From Sinotaia quadrata (lineage: Eukaryota; Mollusca; Gastropoda; Architaenioglossa; Viviparidae), in assembly GCA_028829895.1 (NCBI GenBank), contig CM054183.1, positions 18,984,975-19,048,974 of the forward strand: a stretch of 64,000 nt of DNA, in the 5' to 3' direction. The translations under genes were made by a program, and so were the position numbers. The stretch's first letter is position 1; the number at the start of each line of letters is the position of its first letter. Of this stretch, positions 41,633 to 53,700 are shown piece after piece. The notes under the pieces are model-generated. The model did no database searches, was not told the DNA's origin, and saw only the letters and a list, made by a program, of their open reading frames with translations.

Positions 41633-43559
41633 TGCTTATTAAACTAGTTTGTGTATGTAGTATGTAGTATTTTAGTAGTAGTTTGTAGTATTTTAAACCT
41701 CTTTCTTTAAAATACAAACTAATTTTTATGTTGAATGTAAGCCTTTTAATTTGTTTTTCTCTTTTTTTTACTGTTTGCTGAAAATGAAAATATGTGTATG
41801 ATAAGGAGCTAATTATATAGCTGATTCATTTACACAGTTTGAGCATTAATTTTTATCAGCTATTTTATTTTGATTGCTTATTTTGCTGCATTATAGAATA
41901 TAGTTTTATTACTCAGTATTAAAGTAGGCTGACTGAAAACTTTTGCAACTTTGAACAGAAGATAGCTTATTTGGAAAAGAAAAAATTACTATATACAAAC
42001 AAACTGTATCCATTACAATTATTGTTACTGTTCTATAATTCATTTGTAGCATATGTATATATTTCTTTAAAGTTACCATTGGAACGTATAGAAATTACAA
42101 TTAAAAAGATAATAATAATTTGATTTTTTTGGTTTATAAACATAATTACAAGTTAAACATTTATTTTTTTTTATATAAGATGAAGATCTTTTAACAGGTA
42201 TTTTGAATCACTATTTCAATATAAATTATTTCTATAATATTGTAAAGGTTAATGGTTTCATTTTGTATTTTGTTTTATATTACTGGTTGGTTTACTGAGG
42301 AAATATAGCTTATGCTATTAAAGTTTGGTTGATTTACATTTTAATTTGTAATCATTTCTGTGCCAAATTGTAATTCCATAAATGTCCATTGATGCCATTG
42401 CATGTTTGAAGTAATTTCTTCTTCAGAACATAGGCCTCTGCTTTAAATGGTGTGCTAAAGAAATGCTTTGAATTATTGGTATGTAGTGTAATGGCAAAAC
42501 AAATTGACTGTACATATCATGGACTAACTAAGCACAGTCAAGGAATTTGTGAAATAAAACTTCCATGCAGGTTTAAAAGCCACAACAGATATGTAGTTTT
42601 AAAATTTATCAACAAACAATTTTATTTTATTTTTTAATAACAAACAGCAAACACAAAATTACAACCATTTGTACTCATCTAAACAAGATATAAAATTCTC
42701 TACTGAACATAATGTACATGGATACACAAAACTGCATAAGAGATGTATTGCCACTCTTTGCAAATGTCAGCATGCAATTGGTGCCACTTACCATTTGTTT
42801 AGTAAATAATTATCAAAATACATTTAGTTCAGCAAAGATTTACAGCAACATGTACTGCACCTATCTCTAGTCAATCGAGATCAGTCCTACAAATATGCAG
42901 GCAACCATAGAATGAATGTAATTAAAAGAATTGCAGACAACCATTTCAAAGCAAACACTTTTTTTCTTTAAAACAAAAATCAGCATAAATCTTTTAAATG
43001 ACACATTAAGATGGGATGTTGTCTTCTCTTGATCTAATTCTGTGGATTCAGCAGCCATGTTTGTTTTAAAAAAATAAGGGGCTTAAAATCTTTCAAAGGC
43101 AGAATATCCTGAAATTACTATTGCTGAAAGAAATTGTTTTTAAAAAATCAATCTGAAGCTAATGTTAATATACATTGAACTTGTTACATCAATACAATTT
43201 CATGCACACATATATAAACTGGTGTCTTTAATGGCAGGATTGATGAATAACCAAAAAGTAATGAATTGGTCAAAATGAACAATTTGCAATTAAAATTTTC
43301 CATGCGGGCTTAATTTAAAGAGTACAAAAAGACAACCTGTACACATAATTGCGAAGTAGGAATGTGGTATATGTTAAAAAATTAATAATTAGCAAGTTAT
43401 TAAAGTAATATTTTAAAAAATAAATAGTAAGCACATAGATCAATATTATTTTAAATAACAAATACTAAACACCTAGATCAATAGTATCTGAACTACATTT
43501 AAGGAACCTCAATTGTATTGTATTATACGTTGTTTGTTTCTATATATCCTCTCTTATAT

Positions 43560-43715
43560 TCCATTTCCACATTATTGTTTTTATCTTACGTTCCCACGTT
43601 ACTGTTTCCATGTTACTGTTTTTATGTTACTGTTTCTATGTTACGTTCCCACGTTACTGTTTCTATGTTACTGTTTTCACGTTACTGTTTTCACGTTACT
43701 GTTTCCATGTTAAAA
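43560..43715. repeat. Short tandem repeat of GTTACTGTTT units
   Basis: Alternating copies of CACGTTACTGTTT and TATGTTACTGTTT, about 12-24 bp. Confidence 0.9.
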
Positions 43716-44455
43716 TTATCCTGTCAAAAATTACAACAAACTGCTAGTGATTTATATCTGCCCTTCTGAGTCATTATTTGTTGTACCCAAGTGTCGTCTT
43801 ATAAATATTTTGATATATCACTTAAATCACATGTATATAAGTTAATATAGATTTAGATTAAATTATTCCTTTTGTTTTTAATGAGCATTAATTAGTAAAT
43901 CTGTTTGACATTTACTTGAGGAGAAGTGCTCTCTCCAAAGGAAAAGAAAAACGTGCGAAATTAAAAATCCTTTATTAATATATTTGCTAACAATGTGGAT
44001 GTTGAAACTCTCGATAATGAATACTTTATTAAAGTTGACTTCCAGGCACATTTGGATGATGTTTAATTGACAGGCAGGAAGGAAGGATCTTTAAATATAT
44101 ATATATATATTTTTAAAGTGTAAGACTTTGAACTGATTTAGATTTGTGAATATAACAGGTATTTTGACCATGAACAGAATTCTATGGTTTTATTTATGAC
44201 CCTTTTCTTTTGTTTAGAAAGCAAAATTTTTTACTCTGGACAGTAAAGTCTTGTAAAATGTTATTTGTTTTCGTTCACCTGCAAAGAAATGCAAACAACT
44301 TCATTTGTTTGTTTGCCTGGAAATTGTCAAGCACCAAGAATCAAACACCTTGTGCTAATTCTTTGAAGCCTTGTCCAAATTTTCCAAATATTTTTTCAAT
44401 CCTTATTTTGCTATACATGAAACTTATCCCAGTTTTTCGGCATCAAGCAGAAGTA

Positions 44456-44461
44456 TTTATT
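44456..44461 (-). promoter_or_regulatory. Candidate polyadenylation signal of the RING/MLLE gene
   Basis: AATAAA on the minus strand, about 385 bp after the stop codon. No other support. Confidence 0.3.
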
Positions 44462-44844
44462 AATATAAATGTATAAATATAAACAAACAACACGTTTTTT
44501 CCTTTCTTGCTTTAAATAAAACAACAACAAACAATAACAACAAAAAAAAACCGTTAAAACTTTGAATTTAAAATCCTGCTTCTTATGCCTGTGCTTGATT
44601 GATATATAGCTGTATTTTTGCCATCATAAGCACACAAAGTTCTGAAACCAAAATTCAATCTTACATACAATGGCGTTCCCTGTCTAGGTACACCTTATTC
44701 TAGCTTACGTGTGGCTATAACCGGCCAAATGATAAGTCATCTGTGAAGCTGAGAAAGCAGCCATAATAATATCAATATAATATTTCCTATGATAAATTAT
44801 CACAATGTGTTTGCGTGTGTGTATTTATATATCATGCCCATCCA

Positions 44845-45045
44845 TTAGACACTGGCTGTTTGCTCCATGACGTAGTGCTGTTTCAGTACTGTGACAGCCT
44901 CCCCAACCTTAGCATCGAGGGCATCCTGCGAGTTTAAGAGTTGCAGAAGATCCATGTTGTCCATCTCCAGGAGCATGCCCGTGATTTTGCCGGCCAGATC
45001 TGGGTAAGTACCATGAATCGCTCGGTATATCCGTTCACCCAGCAT
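44845..45045 (-). CDS. Exon 7: MLLE (PABC) domain
   Basis: MLGERIYRAIHGTYPDLAGK, then [20 protein letters not shown] and a short tail ending TASV, TAA. Human PABPC1 has [20 protein letters not shown] and ITGMLLEIDNSELLHML. Acceptor TTCCAACAG directly before the ATG, the same place as in the exon at 63951. Confidence 0.93.
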   Translation of the reverse strand: MLGERIYRAIHGTYPDLAGKITGMLLEMDNMDLLQLLNSQDALDAKVGEAVTVLKQHYVMEQTASV

Positions 45046-48000
45046 CTGTTGGAACGAGAGAAATCAATATCACAAAGCACAACCAAAAGCATAAAATGAC
45101 AGAATGCTAGTCAGGATTTGCGTGCGTTTCTAGGCGTGTGGAAGCTGTCTTTGAGTGAAAGACTGATAACTAAATTTCGGCCGGATTTGCGTCAAAGGCA
45201 AGCAGGGACTGTGGGTTTAAGTTAAAGAGTACAAAACCTGCAAACGCCCACAACTGCTGACATGGAGTCTCTATGAATGACACCCAGTGTTGTACAAACA
45301 GCGGTTCTAAAGCGCATAGTCACACATAAATGATTGTATTTAGATTCCCTTACTTGTCCTAATGTGTTAAGGTAAAAATCGTTCCGTATGAGAAACCGAT
45401 TGTTTGTTTCCTCTCCCATCAGTTGAAATGTTGACAAAATGTGATGTTAACTTCCTTCTTTCTGCGCACTATTTTTCCTCTCTACAAACGTTGCTTATTA
45501 ATAATTCTGGATTTATTTCTTATGGCGTTACAATTTACAAACAACAATAATAATTACTATTTTTATCAAAGCTTTTATTGTCAATAAATAATTAATTATT
45601 AGTTTCTAAAGCTCAGACAAGATTCCCCATCACATATCAACCGGTTCTTTCCGTATCAGCTCTTCTACTTTTAAATAAGCATGCTGTTTGAACGCCAACA
45701 ACTGATTTGCCGTTAGCTCTAATATTAATTTAAAGAACTATATAACATTTTATTTCCTTCTTTCAGTCTAACTTGTGCAACTCTCTGTCAGCAATTGTTT
45801 TAATTCGGTACTCGCAGTGATTTGAACATTTACGTTTGATATGAATAAATGCATGATGTAGTTGGCATTTATTTCGGTTATTTGTTTTCACCCCATAGAA
45901 AAAATTACATGAAAAAAATCCAATTATTAGCTTTCGTGGAATTTTCAGCAATGTGGACTTCGTTCCTAAGACCCCTACCTTCCTCCCCAGTATGGTGCTC
46001 TACTACAAGCACACCTCTAATTATATGTAATTAACTAATTAATACAAAGAAATAATTCGAAAATTAAAATAAAGGAAGTGTATCCATTTGTAATGTTCAT
46101 TTCCCATAACCCCAACGAATCTGTGACTTAACCTATACCTTCACAAACCTGCTTGACTCGTACAGCAAGCAGACTTCAGGGTGTCAGGTCTGTTCAGAAT
46201 TTCAACGTATGCACCCAGTACAAATGCCTTATTAGAAAGTAACGAAAGGGTAATTCAATTGTTCTTTAATATCTCTTTGGTCTTCTTTTGAATTTATAAA
46301 TATTGGGGTTTTGTGCTTTTCTTTTAAAATAAATTTTAATATTTTAAAAAAGAAAATAATAAAATGTATGTTGTATGAAGCACAGCAAATGACGATGGAG
46401 TAGACAAAATGCACCAAAGATCTAAGAGAAGATCACCTGCTTTTGCTCCTGGGGCGGAGCTGCAGCAAGCATGCTGACGGTCAGAGGTTCAAATCCTGGG
46501 ACAACAACGGGCTGTGATACTCGCCACTGTGGAGAAGGAAGCACTGGCAGTATTCCGATCTGTAAAAGTAAAATCGATAATCATTATTCAATAATCATTA
46601 TTAAACACTAGGGACTGATTTTTATAACACTCTGCATAGTCAATCGAATTGTAAGTCCGATTGCATGAATAAATCCATGGATTGGCTGATCATCTTTCAT
46701 AATCCACGTATGCAATTCTAGGACAGTAATGTGCTACTTAGGAATTCTGAAACGTGGATTAAAATAACGCAATATTTCTGATATAGTCACCGAACTTCAC
46801 ATTTGGTCTAAGGATTCGCCATTAAAAAAATAAAACTCTAAACTATGGCGCTAAAGACAGATGCTCCCAAATACAGATAGGGTTTTGCCCTTAAAGTAAA
46901 TCTCTATACATGTATTACGTATGATGACGTCAGTTCATCCGAAACCTATTCGTTTAAAGCCGTTCTTTGGCTTTCAGTAAGTCTAGCTGCAGTGAAATAT
47001 GAAAACATTGACGTGCACGATAAATGAAATGAAACGTAAAACGAGTAGCACTTTGGAGACCAGACTGCTACTAGTTATTTGGTGAGATCGGAAAAATGTC
47101 CGGACGTAAAATGAGAAGCACATTTTGAGGCCAGACTACTACTAGTTATTTGGTGAGATCGGAAAAATGTCCGGACTGCACCATCCAGAGAAAAGTTGTT
47201 AATTTCCTATCAACTTTCGCAATCAGCCAAAAAAACAACAATCTAAAATCTGTATGGAGAGCGCGTCCGGCCTAGGCCGATTTCACGCTGAGAATTGAGA
47301 GTGGGAATGGGTTATGAGGGGGTGCTTGGGAGCTTGGAAAAGAACTGTGTCTATGTTTTGTTCTATCTCTTGTAGTTGTATATAATGTTATTTATTTGTT
47401 TTTTACTTATTTCATTTTCTATGTACTTTTATTGCTTTTAGCTGTTGGATTTTGATGAGGTTCATATATATTGTTCGATGGGTGATTTTGTTTATTTGTC
47501 TGTATTATTTAATTCGTTACAGTTTTGATATTTAGGTGCTACTCCCAATCATTATTTTAGATGGCTAGTCCTTAGACTGTAGGGCGGTGATCAAATCAGT
47601 TAGCTTCCCACCACTAGTAATCTATTTTACTTATTTATTTATTTTTAATTTGTCTTTATTGGGGGGTGGGCTTCTGACTATCTAGACATTTGAGAGTGGA
47701 TGTATTAATTTTGGAACTTTATATCTATAAAAGTTGGTGTAGTGGATGCATTAGTATTGGAACTTTATATCTATAAAAGTTGGTGTAGTGGATGCATTAG
47801 TATTCGAACTTTATATCTATAAAAGTTGGTGTAGTGGATGGCTCACTACCTATTCAACCTGCTCATGCATTCATGCCGTTGTCACTCTGGGGAGGGAGGG
47901 GACATAGTATTCCTGTCATTTTCTGTTCAATATTCTGTCAGTGATCTTCTTATTAATCCTATCAGAATTCAGTCTTATAAATGTTCTATGGTTTGTTGCT

Positions 48001-48984
48001 CACCATAACTGCATTTAATTATCTTATAGCTTATTATTTCCCTTCCAAGTCTGGATATAGAAATTCTTGATTGTTCCCTTCTAGTGCCATTATAGAATGT
48101 TGGCATTTTATTTGTTGTTTTATCTATGTGATGTCTTCGTCCATTTGCTAGTTTTAAATATTTGATTTCCAAAATTTTGTCAGTTTGTTTTAATTCAAGA
48201 TATTGAAGTTTTCTTGTGGTTTGGTAATAACCTTTAGTTCTTTACCCTCCGTTTGACCCTTTGTAGCCGGTTTATTGCTCTTTCATTGTCTGGTATGTTC
48301 AAGTTGGCAGGGATCCATAAGATCTTAACTTCACTCCCTCTATCATTCCTTCTCATTCCCTTTTGTACTTGGTCTAGTATTAGGTAACTAACGTCTGATC
48401 TGCACCCTGTGTGTTTTTTTCTAGAGCTTTCATAGCCTAGAGGGAGTTTGTAGCATAAGATATTTAGTATTGTCTGGTTTGCTTTTTGTAACTGGAACCA
48501 GGCCTGTTAGTATGGCCATCATCTCATTTGTGAAGATTGAGGTGTTGTCTGCAATTCTAAGGCCCGTTAGTATGGCCTTCAACTCGTCCGTAAAGATGGA
48601 GGCGTTGTCTGCAATTCTAAGGCTAGTGACGTGATCATTGGGTATATAGATCCCTATGCCTGTTCTTCCTGTAACAGGATAATTTGAGCCACCCGTATTT
48701 ACTTTGATTCAGTCTGAGAAAACATCCTTTAAGTACTGTAGAAACATATTTTTAATGAGGTTGGGGAAGTAGATTTTGTTAACTTTTTCTGGTGTTCTAT
48801 CAGTTTGTGGTGGTTTAAGTTGACATATTGGTACTTCTGTCAATTCGTGTGGAAGTGGTTCAATTATTAGTTTCTTCCCGTCTTTGTTTCCATTTCATCT
48901 GTGATGTTTTTAATAGCGAAAACAACAACTGCATTTTTCTGTTTGTTGTTGATCATGCATAGAGCATTGAGTATGTTACCCACC

Positions 48985-49037
<53 letters not shown>

Positions 49038-50655
49038 TACACAGTTGTATGTTTTTGTTTTACTTACATTACTTTTTTTATTCCACGCTTTTAAAAAATA
49101 ATCCTGCACAATCCTAACTATCCAAATGACAAAATGTAATAATTGTATAACATAATATGGAGATACGAATGAAGAGCTTACGAGCACATGACTGATATTA
49201 ATCAAAATTATTATATTACTGATTTTGATATTTTGTAGGAGGGTACTATCCAAACATTTATTTTTAGATCAACAGTGGTAAGGGAGTGTTGCGTGTGGCA
49301 CTAGTTGTTCATAACACTGTATAATACTGTCGTATTACTCATTTAATTCAGCTAATTATTTAGTCACAATTAATTAAATTTGTATTCATTTGCGGTTTTG
49401 TATTTTGCTTTCTTTTTTTTTACAGCAGAGTATAATTTTGAATTCATGAATATTTTCTCAGGCGAGAGATAAAGATTTACTCTTTAAGGCGAGAGATAAA
49501 GATTTACTCTTTAAGGCGAAAGATAAAGATTTACTCTTTAAGGCGAGAGATAAAGATTTACTCTTTAAGGCGAGAGATAAAGATTTACTCTTTAAGGCGA
49601 AAGATAAAGATTTACTCTTTAAGGCGAGAGATAAAGATTTACTCTTTAAGGCGAGAGATAAAGATTTACTCTTTAAGGCGAAAGATAAAGATTTACTCTT
49701 TAAGGCGAGAGATAAAGATTTACTCTTTAAGGCGAGAGATAAAGATTTACTCTTTAAGGCGAAAGATAAAGATTTACTCTTTAAGGCGAGAGATAAAGAT
49801 TTACTCTTTAAGGCGAGAGATAAAGATTTACTCTTTAAGGCGAAAGATAAAGATTTACTCTTTAAGGCGAGAGATAAAGATTTACTCTTTAAGGCGAGAG
49901 ATAAAGATTTACTCTTTAAGGCAAAAGATAAAGATTTACTCTTTAAGGCGAAAGATAAAGATTTACTCTTCAAGGCGAGAGATAAATATTTACTCTTCAA
50001 GGCGAGAGATAAATATTTACTCTTTAAGGCGAGAGATAAATATTTACTCTTTAAGGCGAGAGATAATTATTTACTCTGTAAGGCTAGATATAAAAATTTA
50101 CTCTCTAAGGCGAGAGATACATTTTTACCTGCACACTTTCTTGATTAAGTGTGTTGCCAAGTAGCTGGGAATCAGCTGGTACCGCCGTGGGAGGCACCCT
50201 AGAATAGCCCATGCTGTGGAGCGCGGCCATATGGGGCACTGCTCCATAGACATTGTCCGCAAGCAGGGGACCCGACTGACCTTGCTGAATCTGCAAGAGA
50301 AAGGTGTACTCGACGTAAGAATTCCAAAGAATAAACTTCAAAATGTTACTCTAGACCAAGAACTATGAAACCCAAAATGTGTTACTGTAATATTTTCCTG
50401 TTGAAGGTTGTTTATTTATTGATAGGCTTACTACTATGATGGGTAAAAAAAGTGGGGTGAGAAGAACACTTCTGTAAGAAAACATATAATTAATGGTCTA
50501 TTAAGATACTGTTTATAGCACAATCGTGTTTGTATGTGCGCATGCGCACGTGGGTGTTGAGTGTGGTGGTGGTGAGAGAGAATAATTGTTTTCAAATCAA
50601 GACTCAAACGATTTTGCCTAACAAATCAGACGTGAATTCAGTCTCTATATAACAT

Positions 50656-50701
<46 letters not shown>

Positions 50702-53700
50702 GCACACATGCAAAGATTAGATGTGTACGCTGCACATAAACAGTATTGTCTACACTTTGCTAATCTAAAACTAACTAACCTTGTTCACTAAAAGTTCAAC
50801 CCTGGCAGCCAGATTCGACATGTAAACCTTAAACTCCGAATCACGATCGTCGGTGTCAGATGCCTGAGCCACCTCCGAGCTCTTGCTTGTTGAGGAATAC
50901 AACAAATCCTGACTAGTGGTACTTGAACTGTCATCGTTCGATAACTCGGTCTCCGACACACGACTGAGACCTTCAAGAGTGGACACGTGACCCATGTAAT
51001 CTCTGAAAAAGTTCAACACGTGAGGGGTGCTCGCTCTGCCAGATGAGTACGAAAAAAACAGTGGTTGTCTGATCTTGGACGCTCTCTGTTTGAAGCACAA
51101 TAACTCTGCCTTGTCGAGAAGAGTAATTTGAGAGTCCGTCTTTTGGTCACCTTCTATGCGAGTAAGTCTTTCGTGGGCGCTAAGTACGGCAGTTCTCTCC
51201 CCCTGTATTTTACGTCACAATGAGGAAACAGAGTTAGTCAATTTGTGATCGTTCTGATTTCTCATCATTAATATCTGTAAATGGCTTCTACTGTGAAAGT
51301 TATATCAGGCTACACATATTAGTTCAAATAAATGCAAACGTAACGCAATCGCTTTACTAATTGGTAGAGATTATTTTATTTAAAAAAAAAACGAAAAAAA
51401 AAAACATAACGGTCTCGTCAACTGCCGCAGCATGTGTAAATGTTATACAATTGGATTAGACTTAAATATTTAATTGGTGATCGGTAGTTACATAGATATG
51501 CAATGTATGTTACACCAATATATGATATGCTCATCGTTACACAAACATACTGAAATGTTACAACAAAGCGTCACACTACTAAGACTCATACTGCTTTATA
51601 TACAAGTACTTAAACATCCATAATTTTAACTGATTTGCGCTCTATATAAAGGTATGATAGCTCTATTAAGATCCTTAATAACTTTCGGAAACTAACTTTT
51701 GATCGTAAATTTAAAAGATTTAACTCTGATTAATTAATTAATCAACTAATTAATAACACAGACCCAATATCACTTTTCCAATGGAATCTGAAATGTTAAT
51801 ATTACTTGCAGTCTGTCACGTGTTCTCTGCACTGCCGCCGTAAGGCTGTTCCAACAAACGTCGTGCGCCTCCGTCAGCGTGCTGATTCCCGCGTCATAGC
51901 GCGCCTTAATGTCGGATTCGATTGCTTGCTTCTGGTGTTCCACTTCCACTTCCTCTTCATCCAATCGTGACAGCACCGCCTCCAAGACTTCGGTCTGCTC
52001 TCGGACGCTCTCGATCCCCAAGTAACCGTTATTGATGGTTTGCAGCGTTGCTAGGGGTTTGGAGCAAAGGGGGATAACTTCACGTTCTGGACAAATCATA
52101 TCGTGGGTTTCGCGGCATGGAGCGCAAAATTTACTCTTGCATTCCTTGCAGGTGTCCTTGGCCATGTGACCCTCTTCGCAAAAATCGCACGGTGGCAGCG
52201 GTTCATTGGTGTCCGGTCCGAATTCATCATCAAGGTAAGAGTTAGACTGGAATAAAAATGTTTAATTTAGTTAAGAGGAATTTCATTTTAACTAATGTGT
52301 GCTGAAACATGACGAAGGATAACTATGAACTCGAAGTAAATTATAACACGATTTAAAGACAATTAAGGCAATTCTATGACGCCTATTCTTTGCGTAGCCG
52401 TGCACTTATCAGTTACCGTTCATGCAATACATATATCGAGATTTGATGACAGTTTATACAACTAAGACCCACAATTTCTCCACCGAGTGAGAAGTACACA
52501 TGATACGCGTGAAATTAAATATATATTAGTAGTAGACTTCATGAGTTATAATCGACTTTTCCGCAACATAGCAGTTTGTGCTCATCTCCCTATAATTTTC
52601 AGAATAGGAACAAAATCAATTGCATAGTTTGATAACATAATCATTTTCCTAATTTAATAATTTGTTGTATAGTCCAGTAAAGCAAACTCCTATGTGCACG
52701 TGCAAATCAGCCAATCATCTTGCGAGAACAGCCAATCATCTTGCGAAAACAGCCAATCATATTGCGAAAATAAATTAACTGATATCTCGTACAGCGCTTA
52801 CCAAGAAACACGTCACGCCACCGGCGGGTACAGGAATAACCTTTCTACAGGTAGGGCAGATAATCGCTTGTTTTGACACATTTGTACCAGACTGGAAATT
52901 CACTCCTTTGTTTTCGACCTGGTAAAATAACTCAGTTTATTTTACAAAGTAAAAATGTAAAATAATTGTTTGTGTTCACGGAATGTAACAAAATGTACAT
53001 ACAATGAACAAACAAAACAAACGTTGCAGCCAGCACTTATGCAAATACCAGGTAAATGGATTCGGTGAGCGGAAAAATGTCACAGGGAAAAAAAGTCATA
53101 GGAAACAGTCAATGGAAAAAAGTCACAGGAAAAAAATCATAAGAAATAAAGTCACAAGTAAAAAGTCACAGGAAAAAAAGTAACGGAAGAAAAGTCACAG
53201 ATCTCGATTAGAGTGTGAAATCCGAAGTCTGGAACCTGACAGTGGAAGTCTGCAGCCTGACGGTTGATGCCTGCAACTCTAAAGAACTCGTAAGTCTGAC
53301 GATAAGGAAACGAAGCAGAAGACTGTGTTGTCTTGCATGCTACTCTTCCTTGTTCCCCTGTGTGGAACATTCGTGACTCTAGTGTGACACTCTTTGAACA
53401 TTGAGAGCTGCTTTTAGATCTACACTTGTATTGTGAAAGAACTGTGCATTCAGTGTGTGAGATATTTGAACTGAGTCTGTGTATTGCCGTATATTCTGAC
53501 TGGCACCAGATCAGCGCATCACAATCGAACTCTCCATGTTTCCCCAGGCCATATTCTGTGACCGGAACTGTACTGATCTGCACATGAATAATCAGGTGAT
53601 TTCATGTCCTGCTCTCAATATCATTGTCTGTACTATCTCTCTTTTATTATAACCTTTGATTTCTAATTTCTAATTCATAACCTTTTTGTCAAGTTATTTT

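Larger units (their letters stand above)
40970..44840. other. Intergenic region between acidic-protein gene and RING/MLLE gene
   Basis: AT-rich, no supported coding exon. Contains a dispersed repeat (41420-41632) and a short repeat cluster (43560-43715). The right part probably holds the 3' untranslated region of the minus-strand gene. Confidence 0.55.

Noticed and set aside
42867..43058. Minus-strand frame starting MAAESTELDQEK
   Set aside because: Good start context, but no homology, no acceptable splice partner and surrounding sequence is AT-rich intergenic.
49458..50000. 180-codon minus-strand frame of SKSLSLALK repeats
   Set aside because: It is the 27-bp intronic array read in a frame different from exon 5. 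No splice link or domain.
49461..50128. CRISPR-like array
   Set aside because: Units are contiguous with no unique spacers, and the context is an animal intron.
53152..53583. 143-codon minus-strand frame in intron 1 of the RING gene
   Set aside because: Partly made of a short tandem repeat, no domain, and the RING exons join in phase without it.
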